DNA from: Spirochaetota bacterium
Lineage (GTDB): Bacteria; Spirochaetota; UBA4802; UBA5550
Assembly (NCBI GenBank): GCA_025457915.1
Contig: JALOTL010000009.1
Location: 1-64,000, forward strand
Direction of reading: 5' to 3'
Length of the DNA: 64,000 nucleotides
In this document: piece by piece, positions 33,906 to 42,772 of the stretch
Layout: every line of letters starts with the position of its first letter
Position numbering within the stretch: position 1 is the stretch's first letter
Program-made: the position numbers and the translations under genes
Notes under the pieces: model-generated
What the model was told of the DNA's origin: nothing
The model's input: only the letters and a program-made list of their open reading frames with translations
Databases searched by the model: none

Positions 33906-36326
33906 TTATATCATCAATGGTTTGCCGGTCGTCAGTATATGCGCTGCCATCTTCTGGGAGTTTTCAGTCTTCCAGAGGTCGACAAAAGCCTCCCTTTCAA
34001 GCTTGAGCATATAGTCTTCAGATACCGATAATCCCGATCTCGCTTCTCCGCCGGAGAGAACATAAGCTATCCTCTTGGCGATGAATTCCATATGAGGGGT
34101 GATGTATCCGCCGTTCTTCATGTTGAAGAGCTCGGCATGGATCATACCCATCGCCTCCCCGCCCATTACGGGTATTTTGGTTTTGATGGGTGGGACGTAT
34201 CCATCGTCGACCATCTTGAGGACTTCTTTCTTGGCTTCGCCGATCAGGAAGTCTTTATTGTAGACGATTCTGTCTTTAGGCCCGAGGAAGCCGTTTTTCC
34301 TGGCCTCGGCCGCAGACATGGACACTTTCGCCATCGCTATGTTCTGGAAGCATGGAATGAAGTAGGCGGCCATATCGGTTACTTTTACAGGTCCTGGCAC
34401 GCTTTCAACGAACTTCCTCCAGAGATTTGTGCATCCGCCGCCCGCAGGAAGAAGACCGGCGCCGATTTCAACGAGACCCATGTAGAGTTCGCAGTGCGCA
34501 ACGATCTTGTCAGCGGCAAGGCAGACTTCCGCGCCGCCGCCCAGCGTCATTCCATAAGGAGCCGCTACGACGGGGAAGGGGGCGTATTTTGTTCCCATCA
34601 CGTTTTTGTGAACAAGCGCGATGAATGCCTCGATTTCTGAGAATTTGCCGTCTTTGGCCAGGCCACCCATGAAGCCGAGGTCTCCGCCAGCGCAGAATGC
34701 GCCTGGTATTCCCGGGGCCTGGTTGCCTATGACCATTCCGATACCGTTCTTTTCAACATATTCCCTGGCCTCGCCCATGAATTCGACCATGGCCTTGTTG
34801 ACGGCGTTCATTTTGGAATGAAATTCCATGCAGAAAACTCCGTCTCCAATGTCGATCAGGGATGCGGCATCGTTTGACTTAACGACCTTGTTGTCAGCCC
34901 TGAGGGTTTTAAGGAATATCATGCTGCTCTTTAGAGGAACGGGTTTGTAGCTGTTTGAGGCAAAGTCATAGAACATCTCCTTGCCCTTTTCAACCTTGTA
35001 GAACTTGTCGTTACCGGAATCGATCATCTTTTTGATGTTGGCCGGTACGGCGAATCCATCGGCTTCCATCTTTTTGACGGAATCTTTAAGGCCGATGTTG
35101 TCCCATATTTCAAAGGGACCGGTTTCCCACGCATATCCCCATTTCAATGCGTTGTCAACGCCGACTACCGTGTCAGCTATCTCGGGGATCCTGTTCGCAG
35201 TATAGGTAAGAAGTCTTGCGATAAGCTTCCATGCGAAATCGGATTCTTTGCCGCCGGCAAAAAGAACGGCCTTCTGTTTTTCCGCGAGGGTCTTGGCAAC
35301 CTTTGCTTTGACCACGCATTCCGGAAGGGCCTTGGAATCGTAAGCTACGTGCTCAAGGGTCTTGATGTCAAGAACCATCTTGTTTCTTTTCCAGGTCTTG
35401 GGATCGATTGTGGTTTTATAGAAACCGCCCGCGTCCTTGGTCTTGTTTCCGAACATTTTCTTTTCGAGCATGCCTTTTACGAATGCCGGGAGTTTGTAGA
35501 CTTCCCTGTATTCGTCGTTTGGCAGAAGCTCGTATGAGTTTTCAGACAGGTGTCCGACCGTGTCGAGACCAACAAGGTCCGTCAGGGCGAAAACGCCGGT
35601 CTTTGGAATTCCCATGGGCGAACCGAATATCGCATCGATTGTGGGGATGGAGACATCTGATTTTTCGAGGAGTTTAACCGCCTCGCATATCATGGCTACG
35701 CCAATCCTGTTGCCGATAAAGTTCGGTGTGTCTTTGGCCCATACTATTCCTTTCCCGAGGATTTTTTCTCCCCAGTTGGATATGAATTCGCAAACTTCCT
35801 TGTCCGTATCCGGCCCGGCAACAAGCTCTAGGAGCTTCATATATCTAACCGGGTTAAAGAAGTGTGTGATGAGGAAGTGCTTTTTGAAATCAGCGCTCCT
35901 TCCCTCGGCCATTTTCGCAAGAGGAAGACCCGAGGTGTTAGAGGAGATTATCGCGCTTGGTTTGCGGATCTTTTCTATTCTCGCGAAAAGGTCCTGCTTG
36001 ATTTTGAGGTTTTCGACGACGACTTCGACTATAAGGTCGCAGTCTTTAAGCTTGTCGAAATCATCAGTCAAGTTTCCGATTTCGATAAGGTTGACGTCAA
36101 AATTTTTGTCCATGAAAAGTCCAGGTTTGGCCTTGACCGTGTTGTCCAATCCGGCCTTTACTATCCTGTTTCTAGCTGCAGGATTGTTCTTTTCTTCTTC
36201 TTTAAGATCGAAGGGAACAATGTCCAATAGCAGCGTAGGAATTCCAGCGCTGGCACAGAGAGCAGCGATACCCCCGCCCATGATGCCAGAGCCGATTACG
36301 GCTACTTTCTCAATCCTTCTAACCAT
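33906..36326 (-). CDS. fadN: FadN-type bifunctional 3-hydroxyacyl-CoA dehydrogenase / enoyl-CoA hydratase
   Basis: The 806-residue protein starts with the NAD-binding fold (VAVIGSGIMGGGIAALCASAG) and 3-hydroxyacyl-CoA dehydrogenase core (SSNTSGLPLAKMAEG, KHFLITHFFNPVRYM, DTPNFIGNRIG). The second half is a crotonase domain (PGAFCAGGDLGFMGGL, PYGMTLGGGAEVCLAAD, LYMGLVEIGAGLLPAGGG). The domain order, dehydrogenase then hydratase, is that of FadN, opposite to FadB. It catalyses hydration of enoyl-CoA and oxidation of the hydroxyacyl-CoA. It is cotranscribed with fadA; a predicted promoter lies at 36446-36474. Reaction and order are well supported. Confidence 0.95.
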   Translation of the reverse strand: MVRRIEKVAVIGSGIMGGGIAALCASAGIPTLLLDIVPFDLKEEEKNNPAARNRIVKAGLDNTVKAKPGLFMDKNFDVNLIEIGNLTDDFDKLKDCDLIVEVVVENLKIKQDLFARIEKIRKPSAIISSNTSGLPLAKMAEGRSADFKKHFLITHFFNPVRYMKLLELVAGPDTDKEVCEFISNWGEKILGKGIVWAKDTPNFIGNRIGVAMICEAVKLLEKSDVSIPTIDAIFGSPMGIPKTGVFALTDLVGLDTVGHLSENSYELLPNDEYREVYKLPAFVKGMLEKKMFGNKTKDAGGFYKTTIDPKTWKRNKMVLDIKTLEHVAYDSKALPECVVKAKVAKTLAEKQKAVLFAGGKESDFAWKLIARLLTYTANRIPEIADTVVGVDNALKWGYAWETGPFEIWDNIGLKDSVKKMEADGFAVPANIKKMIDSGNDKFYKVEKGKEMFYDFASNSYKPVPLKSSMIFLKTLRADNKVVKSNDAASLIDIGDGVFCMEFHSKMNAVNKAMVEFMGEAREYVEKNGIGMVIGNQAPGIPGAFCAGGDLGFMGGLAKDGKFSEIEAFIALVHKNVMGTKYAPFPVVAAPYGMTLGGGAEVCLAADKIVAHCELYMGLVEIGAGLLPAGGGCTNLWRKFVESVPGPVKVTDMAAYFIPCFQNIAMAKVSMSAAEARKNGFLGPKDRIVYNKDFLIGEAKKEVLKMVDDGYVPPIKTKIPVMGGEAMGMIHAELFNMKNGGYITPHMEFIAKRIAYVLSGGEARSGLSVSEDYMLKLEREAFVDLWKTENSQKMAAHILTTGKPLMI

Positions 36327-36445
36327 AAAAACCTCCTGATTAAGTCTTGTTATAATTGGTAGTTAGATTAGTATTTAAACTCTCTGTTGGTTCTGAAGTA
36401 TTTATACCCAATGAGTTCGGGAAAATTACAACCAGTCCGAGAGCT

Positions 36446-36474
36446 ATTCTGAATAAATTGAATAATTATGTCAA
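36446..36474 (-). promoter_or_regulatory. Predicted promoter of the fadN-fadA operon
   Basis: On the minus strand TTGACA (36469-36474), 17-base spacer, CAGAAT (36446-36451). It would give a leader of about 115 bases. The gap 36327-36775 is otherwise AT-rich and shows no gene; it holds the paired repeat at 36519-36774. Confidence 0.5.
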
Positions 36475-36518
36475 TATTTTTAAGTTAAGTTTATATTTAA
36501 ATTGATAAACCTTCAAAA

Positions 36519-36774
36519 AATATTTACTCAATGACAACATTATGAAACGGGCGGGATTAATATCAAGCGCTTTATTGTTAGATTTGCGCTTAAGGATAAA
36601 ATATTGGATCAATATATCAGTTTATAAGAATATATTAAAATATTAATTTACTTTTCGTTATTTTTCCATAAAATTCATTCGGGAAGTTGAAAAAAAATTA
36701 TTGTGCTGTTGAATAAGGCTGGATAAACAGTTTCAATAACATTAAGGTCCTTGTAAAACATTTGAGTAAATATT
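36519..36774. repeat. 13-bp inverted repeat pair between the fad operon and the tRNA operon
   Basis: AATATTTACTCAA (36519-36531) and its exact complement TTGAGTAAATATT (36762-36774) lie 230 bases apart. One copy is upstream of the fadN promoter, the other abuts the -35 box before tRNA-Cys. They could be binding sites for one regulator. The DNA between them is AT-rich and non-coding. Confidence 0.4.
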
Positions 36775-36775
36775 G

Positions 36776-36803
36776 TTGACAACAGGGGGAATCTAAATAT
36801 ACA
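36776..36803 (+). promoter_or_regulatory. Predicted promoter of the tRNA-Cys/tRNA-Leu operon
   Basis: TTGACA (36776-36781), 16-base spacer, TATACA (36798-36803). The expected start, near 36810, lies just before tRNA-Cys at 36817. Confidence 0.65.
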
Positions 36804-36816
36804 GGCAGGATATTCC

Positions 36817-36889
36817 GGCGCCGTACCCAAGTGGCTAAGGGAGAGGTCTGCAAAACCTTTATGCAGCGGTTCGAATCCGCTCGGCGCCT
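36817..36889 (+). tRNA. tRNA-Cys (anticodon GCA)
   Basis: Acceptor GGCGCCG/CGGCGCC; anticodon loop CTGCAAA gives GCA (codon UGC/UGU). T loop TTCGAAT and discriminator U73, as in bacterial tRNA-Cys. CCA is not encoded. It lies 9 bases before tRNA-Leu. Confidence 0.95.
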
Positions 36890-36898
36890 AATTTCTTA

Positions 36899-36983
36899 GC
36901 CCAGGTGGTGGAATTGGTAGACACAAGGGACTTAAAATCCCTTGGACCTTTGGTCCGTGAGGGTTCAAGTCCCTCCCTGGGCA
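36899..36983 (+). tRNA. tRNA-Leu (anticodon UAA)
   Basis: Acceptor GCCCAGG/CCTGGGC; anticodon stem AGGGA/TCCCT encloses CTTAAAA (anticodon TAA). The long variable arm (TGGACCTTTGGTCCG) is the class II feature of tRNA-Leu. A73, no encoded CCA. I see no intrinsic terminator before the convergent gene ending at 36992. Confidence 0.95.
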
Positions 36984-36991
36984 GTGCGGTT

Positions 36992-37528
36992 TCATTTATC
37001 GACATTTTCATTTAATTCCTTCCCGGTTTTTTTAAGACTTCCCATGACCGTGTTGAAAACCTCGATGTACTTTTTATAAGTTGAAATCGGCGATCTGCAT
37101 TCAATTATGATCATGTTATCGTCTATATCGGATATCAAAATTCTTTCCAGCACGAGATTTCCTTTATAATTATATTCGAAGAGGAGCAGTTTCCCGGTAA
37201 TATACTTTTCGATTTGCACGTCTTTGGATTCAATGATCTTTTTCAAGCCGCCGCCCACGTCCTTAACGTACCATTCCTTCCAGTTTTTCCATTTTATTTT
37301 TTCTTCTGAATCATTGTTTACGGCAGTGATCCTGATTTCCGTGTGTCTTCCTTTTTTTAATGAAAGCACATGCTTGTATTCAAAATCCGCTTTAGCCTTT
37401 TCCCATGCGGCGGGAATCATTACTGTATAATTAAACGATTTATTGTGATACCTTATGTATTCGACATCCGCTCGCAGTGATAAAGCGGAAGTTAGAATGA
37501 GTATTATTAATAAAGGTTTTAATCTCAT
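36992..37528 (-). CDS. Putative exported protein of unknown function
   Basis: The 178-residue protein has a signal peptide (MRLKPLLIILILTSALS, cleavage near LRA). Its mature part is a compact alpha/beta domain (HNKSFNYTVMIPAAWEKAKA, LVLERILISDIDDNMIIIEC, YIEVFNTVMGSLKKTG). The pattern, an N-terminal strand segment ending in P.AW and a C-terminal FNTVMGSLK helix, resembles PsbP-like/DUF1795-type secreted proteins, but the match is only by eye. It is the third gene after the RsbW-like and LOG genes, 7 bases after the LOG stop, so cotranscription is likely. Confidence 0.65.
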   Translation of the reverse strand: MRLKPLLIILILTSALSLRADVEYIRYHNKSFNYTVMIPAAWEKAKADFEYKHVLSLKKGRHTEIRITAVNNDSEEKIKWKNWKEWYVKDVGGGLKKIIESKDVQIEKYITGKLLLFEYNYKGNLVLERILISDIDDNMIIIECRSPISTYKKYIEVFNTVMGSLKKTGKELNENVDK

Positions 37529-37535
37529 GATGTCC

Positions 37536-38309
37536 TCAGATCGGGAATTTAAGTTCGAGGTAATTATGTATGTTTTCCATTATAAGCTTTAATTTCGGTT
37601 TAAGAATAGATATGCCTTCGTCGGAATTTGAAAAATATGAGAAAAGGTTCAGGTCTTCCTCTGATATCATGCCGTATTCGACAAGACGCGGAAAGTTTAT
37701 GATTTCATCCCAGAAGCTTTTGTCATACAGGAGTATGGGGATGTTCAATTTTTCCAGCTTTCTCGTCTGAACGAGGGTCAGGGTTTCAAACAATTCGTCA
37801 AGGGTCCCATATCCGCCGGGGAAAACGATTATCGCCTTTGCGTGGTAGATAAACCACAGCTTTCTCATGAAAAAGTAATGGAATTCAAAATTAAGTTCCG
37901 GCGAAATGTAGTCGTTGGGATATTGCTCATATGGAAGTTGAATGTTGAGGCCGATGGATTTGCTGCCCGTCCTTGATGATCCCTTATTGGCCGCCTCCAT
38001 GATGCCCGGACCGCCGCCGGTGCAGATGTAAAAACAGTTGCCGGTTTCCTTTTCTATTTCAGTGCTGAGAAGTGAAAGCCTGCAGGCGAAATCCTCGGCC
38101 GCGTCATAATATTTCGAAAGTTTAAATTTATCGTCGGAACCCGGCTTTATTCTTGCCGATCCGAAAAAGACGACGGTATGGAGTATGTTGTTTTCCTTGA
38201 ATTTTTTTTCAGGCGCCAGATATTCACTGATGATCCTGAGAGTTCTCGCCTCCCTTGATTTCATGAAATCAGGATCTTCATAGGCGTTTCTAACGATGTT
38301 ATGAGTCAT
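37536..38309 (-). CDS. LOG-family protein (nucleotide phosphoribohydrolase-like)
   Basis: The 257-residue protein has the Rossmann-type LOG/YgdH fold with the two diagnostic motifs GGGPGIMEAANKG and PGGYGTLDELFETL, the latter matching PGGxGTxxE. LOG proteins release a free base from nucleoside 5'-monophosphates, and were first annotated as lysine decarboxylase-like. It starts with a 4-base ATGA overlap on the RsbW-like gene, so the two are translationally coupled. Actual substrate in this organism is unknown. Family certain. Confidence 0.9.
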   Translation of the reverse strand: MTHNIVRNAYEDPDFMKSREARTLRIISEYLAPEKKFKENNILHTVVFFGSARIKPGSDDKFKLSKYYDAAEDFACRLSLLSTEIEKETGNCFYICTGGGPGIMEAANKGSSRTGSKSIGLNIQLPYEQYPNDYISPELNFEFHYFFMRKLWFIYHAKAIIVFPGGYGTLDELFETLTLVQTRKLEKLNIPILLYDKSFWDEIINFPRLVEYGMISEEDLNLFSYFSNSDEGISILKPKLKLIMENIHNYLELKFPI

Positions 38310-38911
38310 TTATATCGCCTGATGCGCTTCATGTTGAAGATGGTGCCGTCCGTGTGTTCTGAAACCAAAGTGGATAAAACTTTTTCCTTGTCTATCAGAT
38401 CTATCGTTATTGAATCCATGAAATTAAGAATGATTTTAAGGCCGGCTCCTATTCCCCTAAGAGGAACCTCCTCTCCGTTTATCCTGATTTTTATTCTGCT
38501 TTTTTCCGACTCGGTAGCATAGCTTATTATCTGGCTCTGGTAGTCGTCGGCGTTGCAGTTTGGAATCTTGCTGAATATATTGAATATGTCCAGCCCCTTG
38601 CCGTGGTCGATGATGGTGGCGTTGAATTCAGTCAGGGTGATAGTGTACCTGATTGTGATGTCCCTCGTGTCATGGCACGGATTAGACTGTATGAGATGGC
38701 AGTTTTTTTTCATCGTCTCCTGGACGGCATTCGTTATGGCTTCGTCCATTGAGAGCACGATTTCATCTATTTCATTCTGGGGATAACTGATTTTCCTGAG
38801 ATCTGTTATGAGCCTGCTGATTACAGTGGGGACTACGGATGTATCAGCAGAATAGCTGTCAAGGAAGCCTATTTCTCTTTCATCATTTCCCATTAGTATA
38901 TTGCCGGCCAT
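38306..38911 (-). CDS. RsbW/SpoIIAB-like HATPase (anti-sigma factor kinase-like)
   Basis: The 201-residue GHKL ATPase has the three boxes of a serine-kinase anti-sigma factor: DEAITNAVQE (N box), IDHGKGLDIF (G1) and RGIGAGLKIILNFMDSI (G2). Family role: binding a sigma factor or other client and phosphorylating a STAS antagonist. A STAS protein is encoded at 194-520, far away, so pairing is a hypothesis. No sigma factor gene is adjacent. It is first in the operon with LOG and an exported protein. A short insertion after the N box (HDTRDI) is unremarkable. Confidence 0.85.
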   Translation of the reverse strand: MAGNILMGNDEREIGFLDSYSADTSVVPTVISRLITDLRKISYPQNEIDEIVLSMDEAITNAVQETMKKNCHLIQSNPCHDTRDITIRYTITLTEFNATIIDHGKGLDIFNIFSKIPNCNADDYQSQIISYATESEKSRIKIRINGEEVPLRGIGAGLKIILNFMDSITIDLIDKEKVLSTLVSEHTDGTIFNMKRIRRYK

Positions 38912-38975
38912 TATATGACAAAAATTATAGATTTTAATAAAAAAAGCAATTATTTTTATTTAATAGTTTCAAACA

Positions 38976-39005
38976 TTGCTGTTTACAAATGAAACCCTGT
39001 ATAAT
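38976..39005 (+). promoter_or_regulatory. Possible promoter of nagZ
   Basis: TTGCTG (38976-38981), 18-base spacer, TATAAT (39000-39005): a perfect -10 with a partial -35 in the gap between the divergent RsbW-like gene and nagZ. The leader would be about 100 bases. Confidence 0.35.
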
Positions 39006-39115
39006 AATTATCGGTTGTATTTGGCCTTAAATGTTTCATTAATGGCCTCGTTTTAAATAATAAATTTAAAATTGTACGATATGATACTAATAAACGTTTT
39101 ATAAGGGATTCTAAG

Positions 39116-40753
39116 ATGCAAAAAATATGTTCAATTATATCAATTTTAATATCCATTTTCATTTTTTACGGATGTAAAAAGAACTATGATTCAGAAATCA
39201 TATCCATAATGAAAAAAATGGACATGGATACCAAAATCGGACAGTTAGTGATGTTTGCAGTACCAGGCAGCAGGATGAATCCTGAAACCGCTTCCCTTAT
39301 AATGAAATACAGGCCGGGAGGGGTGCTGCTTTTCGGATATAATGTCGCTGACTCAAAAACCCTTAAAAGATACATATCAGATATGCAGAATGATGCCATA
39401 AAAAGCTGCGGGGTGCCTCTTTTTGTGTCCATTGACCAGGAAGGCGGCAGGGTCATAAGGATTACAGAGGACGTCACCCAGTTTCCCGGCAGCATGGCCG
39501 CCGGTTCCGCCGCTGACAGGAAGCTTGCATATAAATGGGGAAGAATACTCGGGATTCAGTTGAGACTGATAGGGGTAAACATTAACCTTGCTCCGGTTCT
39601 GGACGTGAACAACAATCCTGAAAACCCGGTAATCAACACCCGGTCAATCGGTTCGGACCCCCGAATAGTGTCGGAAATCGGATCCGGGTATATCCGGGGT
39701 CTGCAGGATTCTCTCTGCATTGCGGTCGGGAAGCACTTTCCCGGTCACGGGGACACAAACAAGGACTCGCATAAGACACTGCCTGTAATCGGGTACGGAA
39801 TGGACAGGCTTGAAAAGATCGAGCTGCTCCCCTTCAGGAAAGCTATCGATGAGAACGTCGGCGGGATCATGACCGCTCACATATCTTATCCCGTGATAAT
39901 AAAAAACGGGGAGCCTGCGACCATGTCTGATTTTTTCATAAACGGCGTTTTGCGCGGGAATATGAAGTTCAGCGGGATCGTCATGACGGACGCCATGGAA
40001 ATGGACGCAATTTCAAAAAGATACGATCTTGGTGAAGCGTCACTGTCCGTATTGAAGGCAGGGGGCGATATTATACTCCTCAGTTCGTACGGCCAATATG
40101 TTCCTTTGATCGTAAACAGGCTGAAAAAGGCGGTGAAAAACGGCGAACTGCCGGAAAGCAGGATAGATGAGTCGGTTAAAAGGATCCTGGACCGCAAACT
40201 GAGATACGGAATCATTGAAATGAAGAACGGATCGGCCGCCCTTGCCGGGTACCTGCCCGGGGAAAGAGGGGACCGCATAGTCTCAGAATCCGAGAAGGTG
40301 AACCGGGAGCTGTCGAGGAGATCCATCTCCTGCATCGGAGATGATAATCTTATACGTCCCTCGGGCCGGACAAGGATATTCGTATCTGGAGACAGGGTAT
40401 TTTTCCAGAATCTCAATCTCGACGAATCAAATCTCTATTATGAAAACATCACCCGGAAACAACTGCAGGGTGTTAAAACCTCTCTGAAAAAAAATATCGT
40501 GCTATATTTTTACCCGGAGTTTGACGACCTGCGGGCCGTGGCAAGGATGAAACAGGTTTGTGATGGCGGGGCCGCAGACCTTGTCGTGCTGTTTTCCGGC
40601 AACCCTTTTCCCCTTGTTAAATCAGGACTTGCGGCGAACATGCTTATATCGTTTTCAAATACCACGGAGTCTGTAAGGCAGCTGGCCGAGTGCCTCAATG
40701 GAGATTTCGTTCCCCGAAAGGGATCCACAATAGACCTCGGCTTTACGAAGTGA
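39116..40753 (+). CDS. nagZ: Beta-N-acetylhexosaminidase, glycoside hydrolase family 3 (NagZ-like)
   Basis: The 545-residue protein starts with a hydrophobic signal (ISILISIFIFYGC) that ends in a Cys, a possible lipobox, so it may be lipid-anchored in the envelope. The GH3 domain has KHFPGHGDTNKDSHKTLP (acid/base His-Asp loop) and the nucleophile Asp in IVMTDAMEMDAI. FVSIDQEGGRVIRI and INLAPVLDVN are also typical. NagZ removes GlcNAc from peptidoglycan fragments. The C-terminal ~180 residues are outside the catalytic domain. An envelope location would differ from cytosolic NagZ of enterobacteria. The HemW gene overlaps its stop. Confidence 0.9.
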   Translation: MQKICSIISILISIFIFYGCKKNYDSEIISIMKKMDMDTKIGQLVMFAVPGSRMNPETASLIMKYRPGGVLLFGYNVADSKTLKRYISDMQNDAIKSCGVPLFVSIDQEGGRVIRITEDVTQFPGSMAAGSAADRKLAYKWGRILGIQLRLIGVNINLAPVLDVNNNPENPVINTRSIGSDPRIVSEIGSGYIRGLQDSLCIAVGKHFPGHGDTNKDSHKTLPVIGYGMDRLEKIELLPFRKAIDENVGGIMTAHISYPVIIKNGEPATMSDFFINGVLRGNMKFSGIVMTDAMEMDAISKRYDLGEASLSVLKAGGDIILLSSYGQYVPLIVNRLKKAVKNGELPESRIDESVKRILDRKLRYGIIEMKNGSAALAGYLPGERGDRIVSESEKVNRELSRRSISCIGDDNLIRPSGRTRIFVSGDRVFFQNLNLDESNLYYENITRKQLQGVKTSLKKNIVLYFYPEFDDLRAVARMKQVCDGGAADLVVLFSGNPFPLVKSGLAANMLISFSNTTESVRQLAECLNGDFVPRKGSTIDLGFTK

Positions 40754-41892
40754 ATTACGGTCTTTATCTTCATTTTCCATTCTGCAGAAAAAAATGCGAT
40801 TACTGTGATTTTTTTTCAATTCCACTGGAGCCGGAATCATCTACGGTGGACCTGACTGGCGCATATCTGAAGAGGCTTGTTTCCGAAATACATGAAAGAC
40901 TGCCGGGATTTTCCGACGGCTCGATAGACACCATATATTTCGGCGGGGGTACGCCTTCGATCATGGAGCCGGAAGATGCATCGGCCGTAATTGAAGCGAT
41001 AAAGAGCACGATTGATATACATCCCGGTTCGGAGATTACATTGGAAATCAACCCGGAAGACGTGCGGAGAGAGAAGCTGGAAGGCTTTTCCGATGCAGGC
41101 ATCAACAGAATGGTTCTCGGCGTTCAGAGCATTAATGACCGTCATCACAAGACGATCGGCAGGGCGTCCCGGGTATGCAGCCCTCAGGTCCTTGAAGAAT
41201 TCTTCGGGTATGGAGATATTTCAAGATGCATCGACGTTATAATCGGCATCCCCGGACAGGATGAACGTGAGCTGTCGGATGAGCTGGAGATCCTGACCGG
41301 ATTCAGGCCGGACCATATATCGGCGTATATGCTTACCGTCGAGGATGGAACACCTTTATCAGTCAGGCTGGATACTGCAGGACTTGATTCGTTTCAGAGG
41401 GAAGCATTCAAAACGGCCATTTCCTTGCTGAAAAAACAGGGATACAGTCATTATGAAATATCAAATTTCTGTCTGGATGGCAAGTTCTCCAGGCACAATA
41501 TGAAATACTGGAAACACCGGCCGTATATCGGCATTGGACCGTCATCGCATTCGTTTTACGGAGGCAGGAGATACAGGAACGATATGCCACTTGAATTTTA
41601 CATTAATTCTGATAAGACGGAGCTTGAAGTTGATGAGAGGACATCGGGACAGGAGATGGCTGAATACATAATGATGTCTATCAGATTGGTTGGCGGCATT
41701 TCTCTCAATGAAATGGAGGACTGCCTCGGTGATGTCATGCCGGGCCAGTGTTTCGAAAGGTTTGTTGCAATGAAAGAAAGGGGCCTTGTTGAAATTATAA
41801 ATAAAGACGGCGCGTGCAGGATCAGGCTGACCGAAGAGGGGCTTTTTCTTGCCGATACGGTTATATACGATACCGTAGAGCCGCTCCTTTGA
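40750..41892 (+). CDS. hemW: HemW-like radical SAM haem chaperone (coproporphyrinogen III oxidase family)
   Basis: I place the start at GTG 40750, which overlaps the nagZ TGA, because the family core begins YGLYLHFPFCRKKCDYCDFF; a longer frame from 40690 would overlap nagZ by 64 bases. The 380-residue length fits HemW. The CxxxCxYC radical SAM motif is near residue 10, followed by FGGGTPSIM and the terminal HNMKYWKHRPYIGIGPSSHS of the family. HemW binds haem and [4Fe-4S] and helps load haem into cytochromes; it lacks the extra HemN residues for decarboxylation. The genome does encode haem-c proteins (for example 45246-45503), so it fits. HemW versus HemN rests on length and lineage. Confidence 0.88.
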   Translation: MNYGLYLHFPFCRKKCDYCDFFSIPLEPESSTVDLTGAYLKRLVSEIHERLPGFSDGSIDTIYFGGGTPSIMEPEDASAVIEAIKSTIDIHPGSEITLEINPEDVRREKLEGFSDAGINRMVLGVQSINDRHHKTIGRASRVCSPQVLEEFFGYGDISRCIDVIIGIPGQDERELSDELEILTGFRPDHISAYMLTVEDGTPLSVRLDTAGLDSFQREAFKTAISLLKKQGYSHYEISNFCLDGKFSRHNMKYWKHRPYIGIGPSSHSFYGGRRYRNDMPLEFYINSDKTELEVDERTSGQEMAEYIMMSIRLVGGISLNEMEDCLGDVMPGQCFERFVAMKERGLVEIINKDGACRIRLTEEGLFLADTVIYDTVEPLL

Positions 41893-42753
41893 TCATTTCA
41901 CGATGAAGTACTTCGTATAATTTTCATTCATTTTTTTATAATGCACCTCGGCGCCGGTGTTCCCTTTTTTATGATAGTATCCGGACAGAAGCTCGGTGGC
42001 TTTTATCATGAAATTATTCAGGTCCCTTCCTTTCATGTTTTTATTGATCTCGATGTTTCCAGTTTTGATAAGGCGCATCGCATTTCTAAGGTTTTGTATC
42101 AGGCTGGAAAGAAACTGTTTGAGTTCCTGGTCGTCATTTTCAATCAGTGAAGACATTTTGTCATCGTCGAGCATGCCGGACATGAGGAAGTATTTTTTCA
42201 TGTCCACCATGCATTTGTTGATCATCGACTTGCTGAGGCCGATCCTGATCCTTTCCCTGAAGAGTTCGAATGCCGTGATCCTCTGGCTGTCTGAAATCGG
42301 TTCGTCATTGAATCTCGTTTTGTACAGGCTGAAGGATATTCTTTCCACCTCCTTGCAGTCTATGTCATTCGCAATCGTTTCAGCGAGTGCGAAATAACCC
42401 TGGGGGTTCCGCTCCAGTATTTTAATGTAGAGCTCTATGCCCTTCAGCGCCTCGTGAAAAACAGGAAGCGCCTTCAGGGTGTAATCCTTCATGGTCAGGT
42501 ATTTCATCGCCTCGTTGATCATAGGAGATTGGGCCGTAAGCAGGATTGCGTCCATGTCCGGTTCGAAGTCGTCAGAGCTCCTTTTTTTTGAAGACGGTGT
42601 GCTCTCCCCGTGGGCCTTTTCGACATGAGATAATTCCTCGAAGGACGGGAGTTCCTTGTCGATAAACGCGTCATCCATCTCGAAGGAGTCGGGTTTTTTT
42701 ACCGGCTGCTCGTCGAATATCGATTCGAAATCAAAATCATCATTGTTCGGCAT
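41893..42753 (-). CDS. Hypothetical helical cytoplasmic protein with acidic N-terminus
   Basis: The 286-residue product has an acidic, disordered-looking N-terminus (NNDDFDFESIFDEQPVKKP) for about 75 residues and a helical C-terminal part (INEAMKYLTMKDYTLKALPV, LFRERIRIGLSKSMINKCMV, LRNAMRLIKTGNIEINKNM). No signal peptide and no family I know. The ATG at 42753 follows AGGAA with good spacing. It abuts the hemW stop tail to tail, and lies 20 bases after the small gene at 42773, likely in one operon. Acidic tails and helical repeats suggest protein binding (inference only). Confidence 0.65.
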   Translation of the reverse strand: MPNNDDFDFESIFDEQPVKKPDSFEMDDAFIDKELPSFEELSHVEKAHGESTPSSKKRSSDDFEPDMDAILLTAQSPMINEAMKYLTMKDYTLKALPVFHEALKGIELYIKILERNPQGYFALAETIANDIDCKEVERISFSLYKTRFNDEPISDSQRITAFELFRERIRIGLSKSMINKCMVDMKKYFLMSGMLDDDKMSSLIENDDQELKQFLSSLIQNLRNAMRLIKTGNIEINKNMKGRDLNNFMIKATELLSGYYHKKGNTGAEVHYKKMNENYTKYFIVK

Positions 42754-42772
42754 CTGCATTTCCTGTCAGGTT

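Noticed and set aside
36817-36983. tRNA-Cys/tRNA-Leu as an integration site
   Set aside because: No duplicated tRNA 3' end or integrase gene was seen in the flanks.
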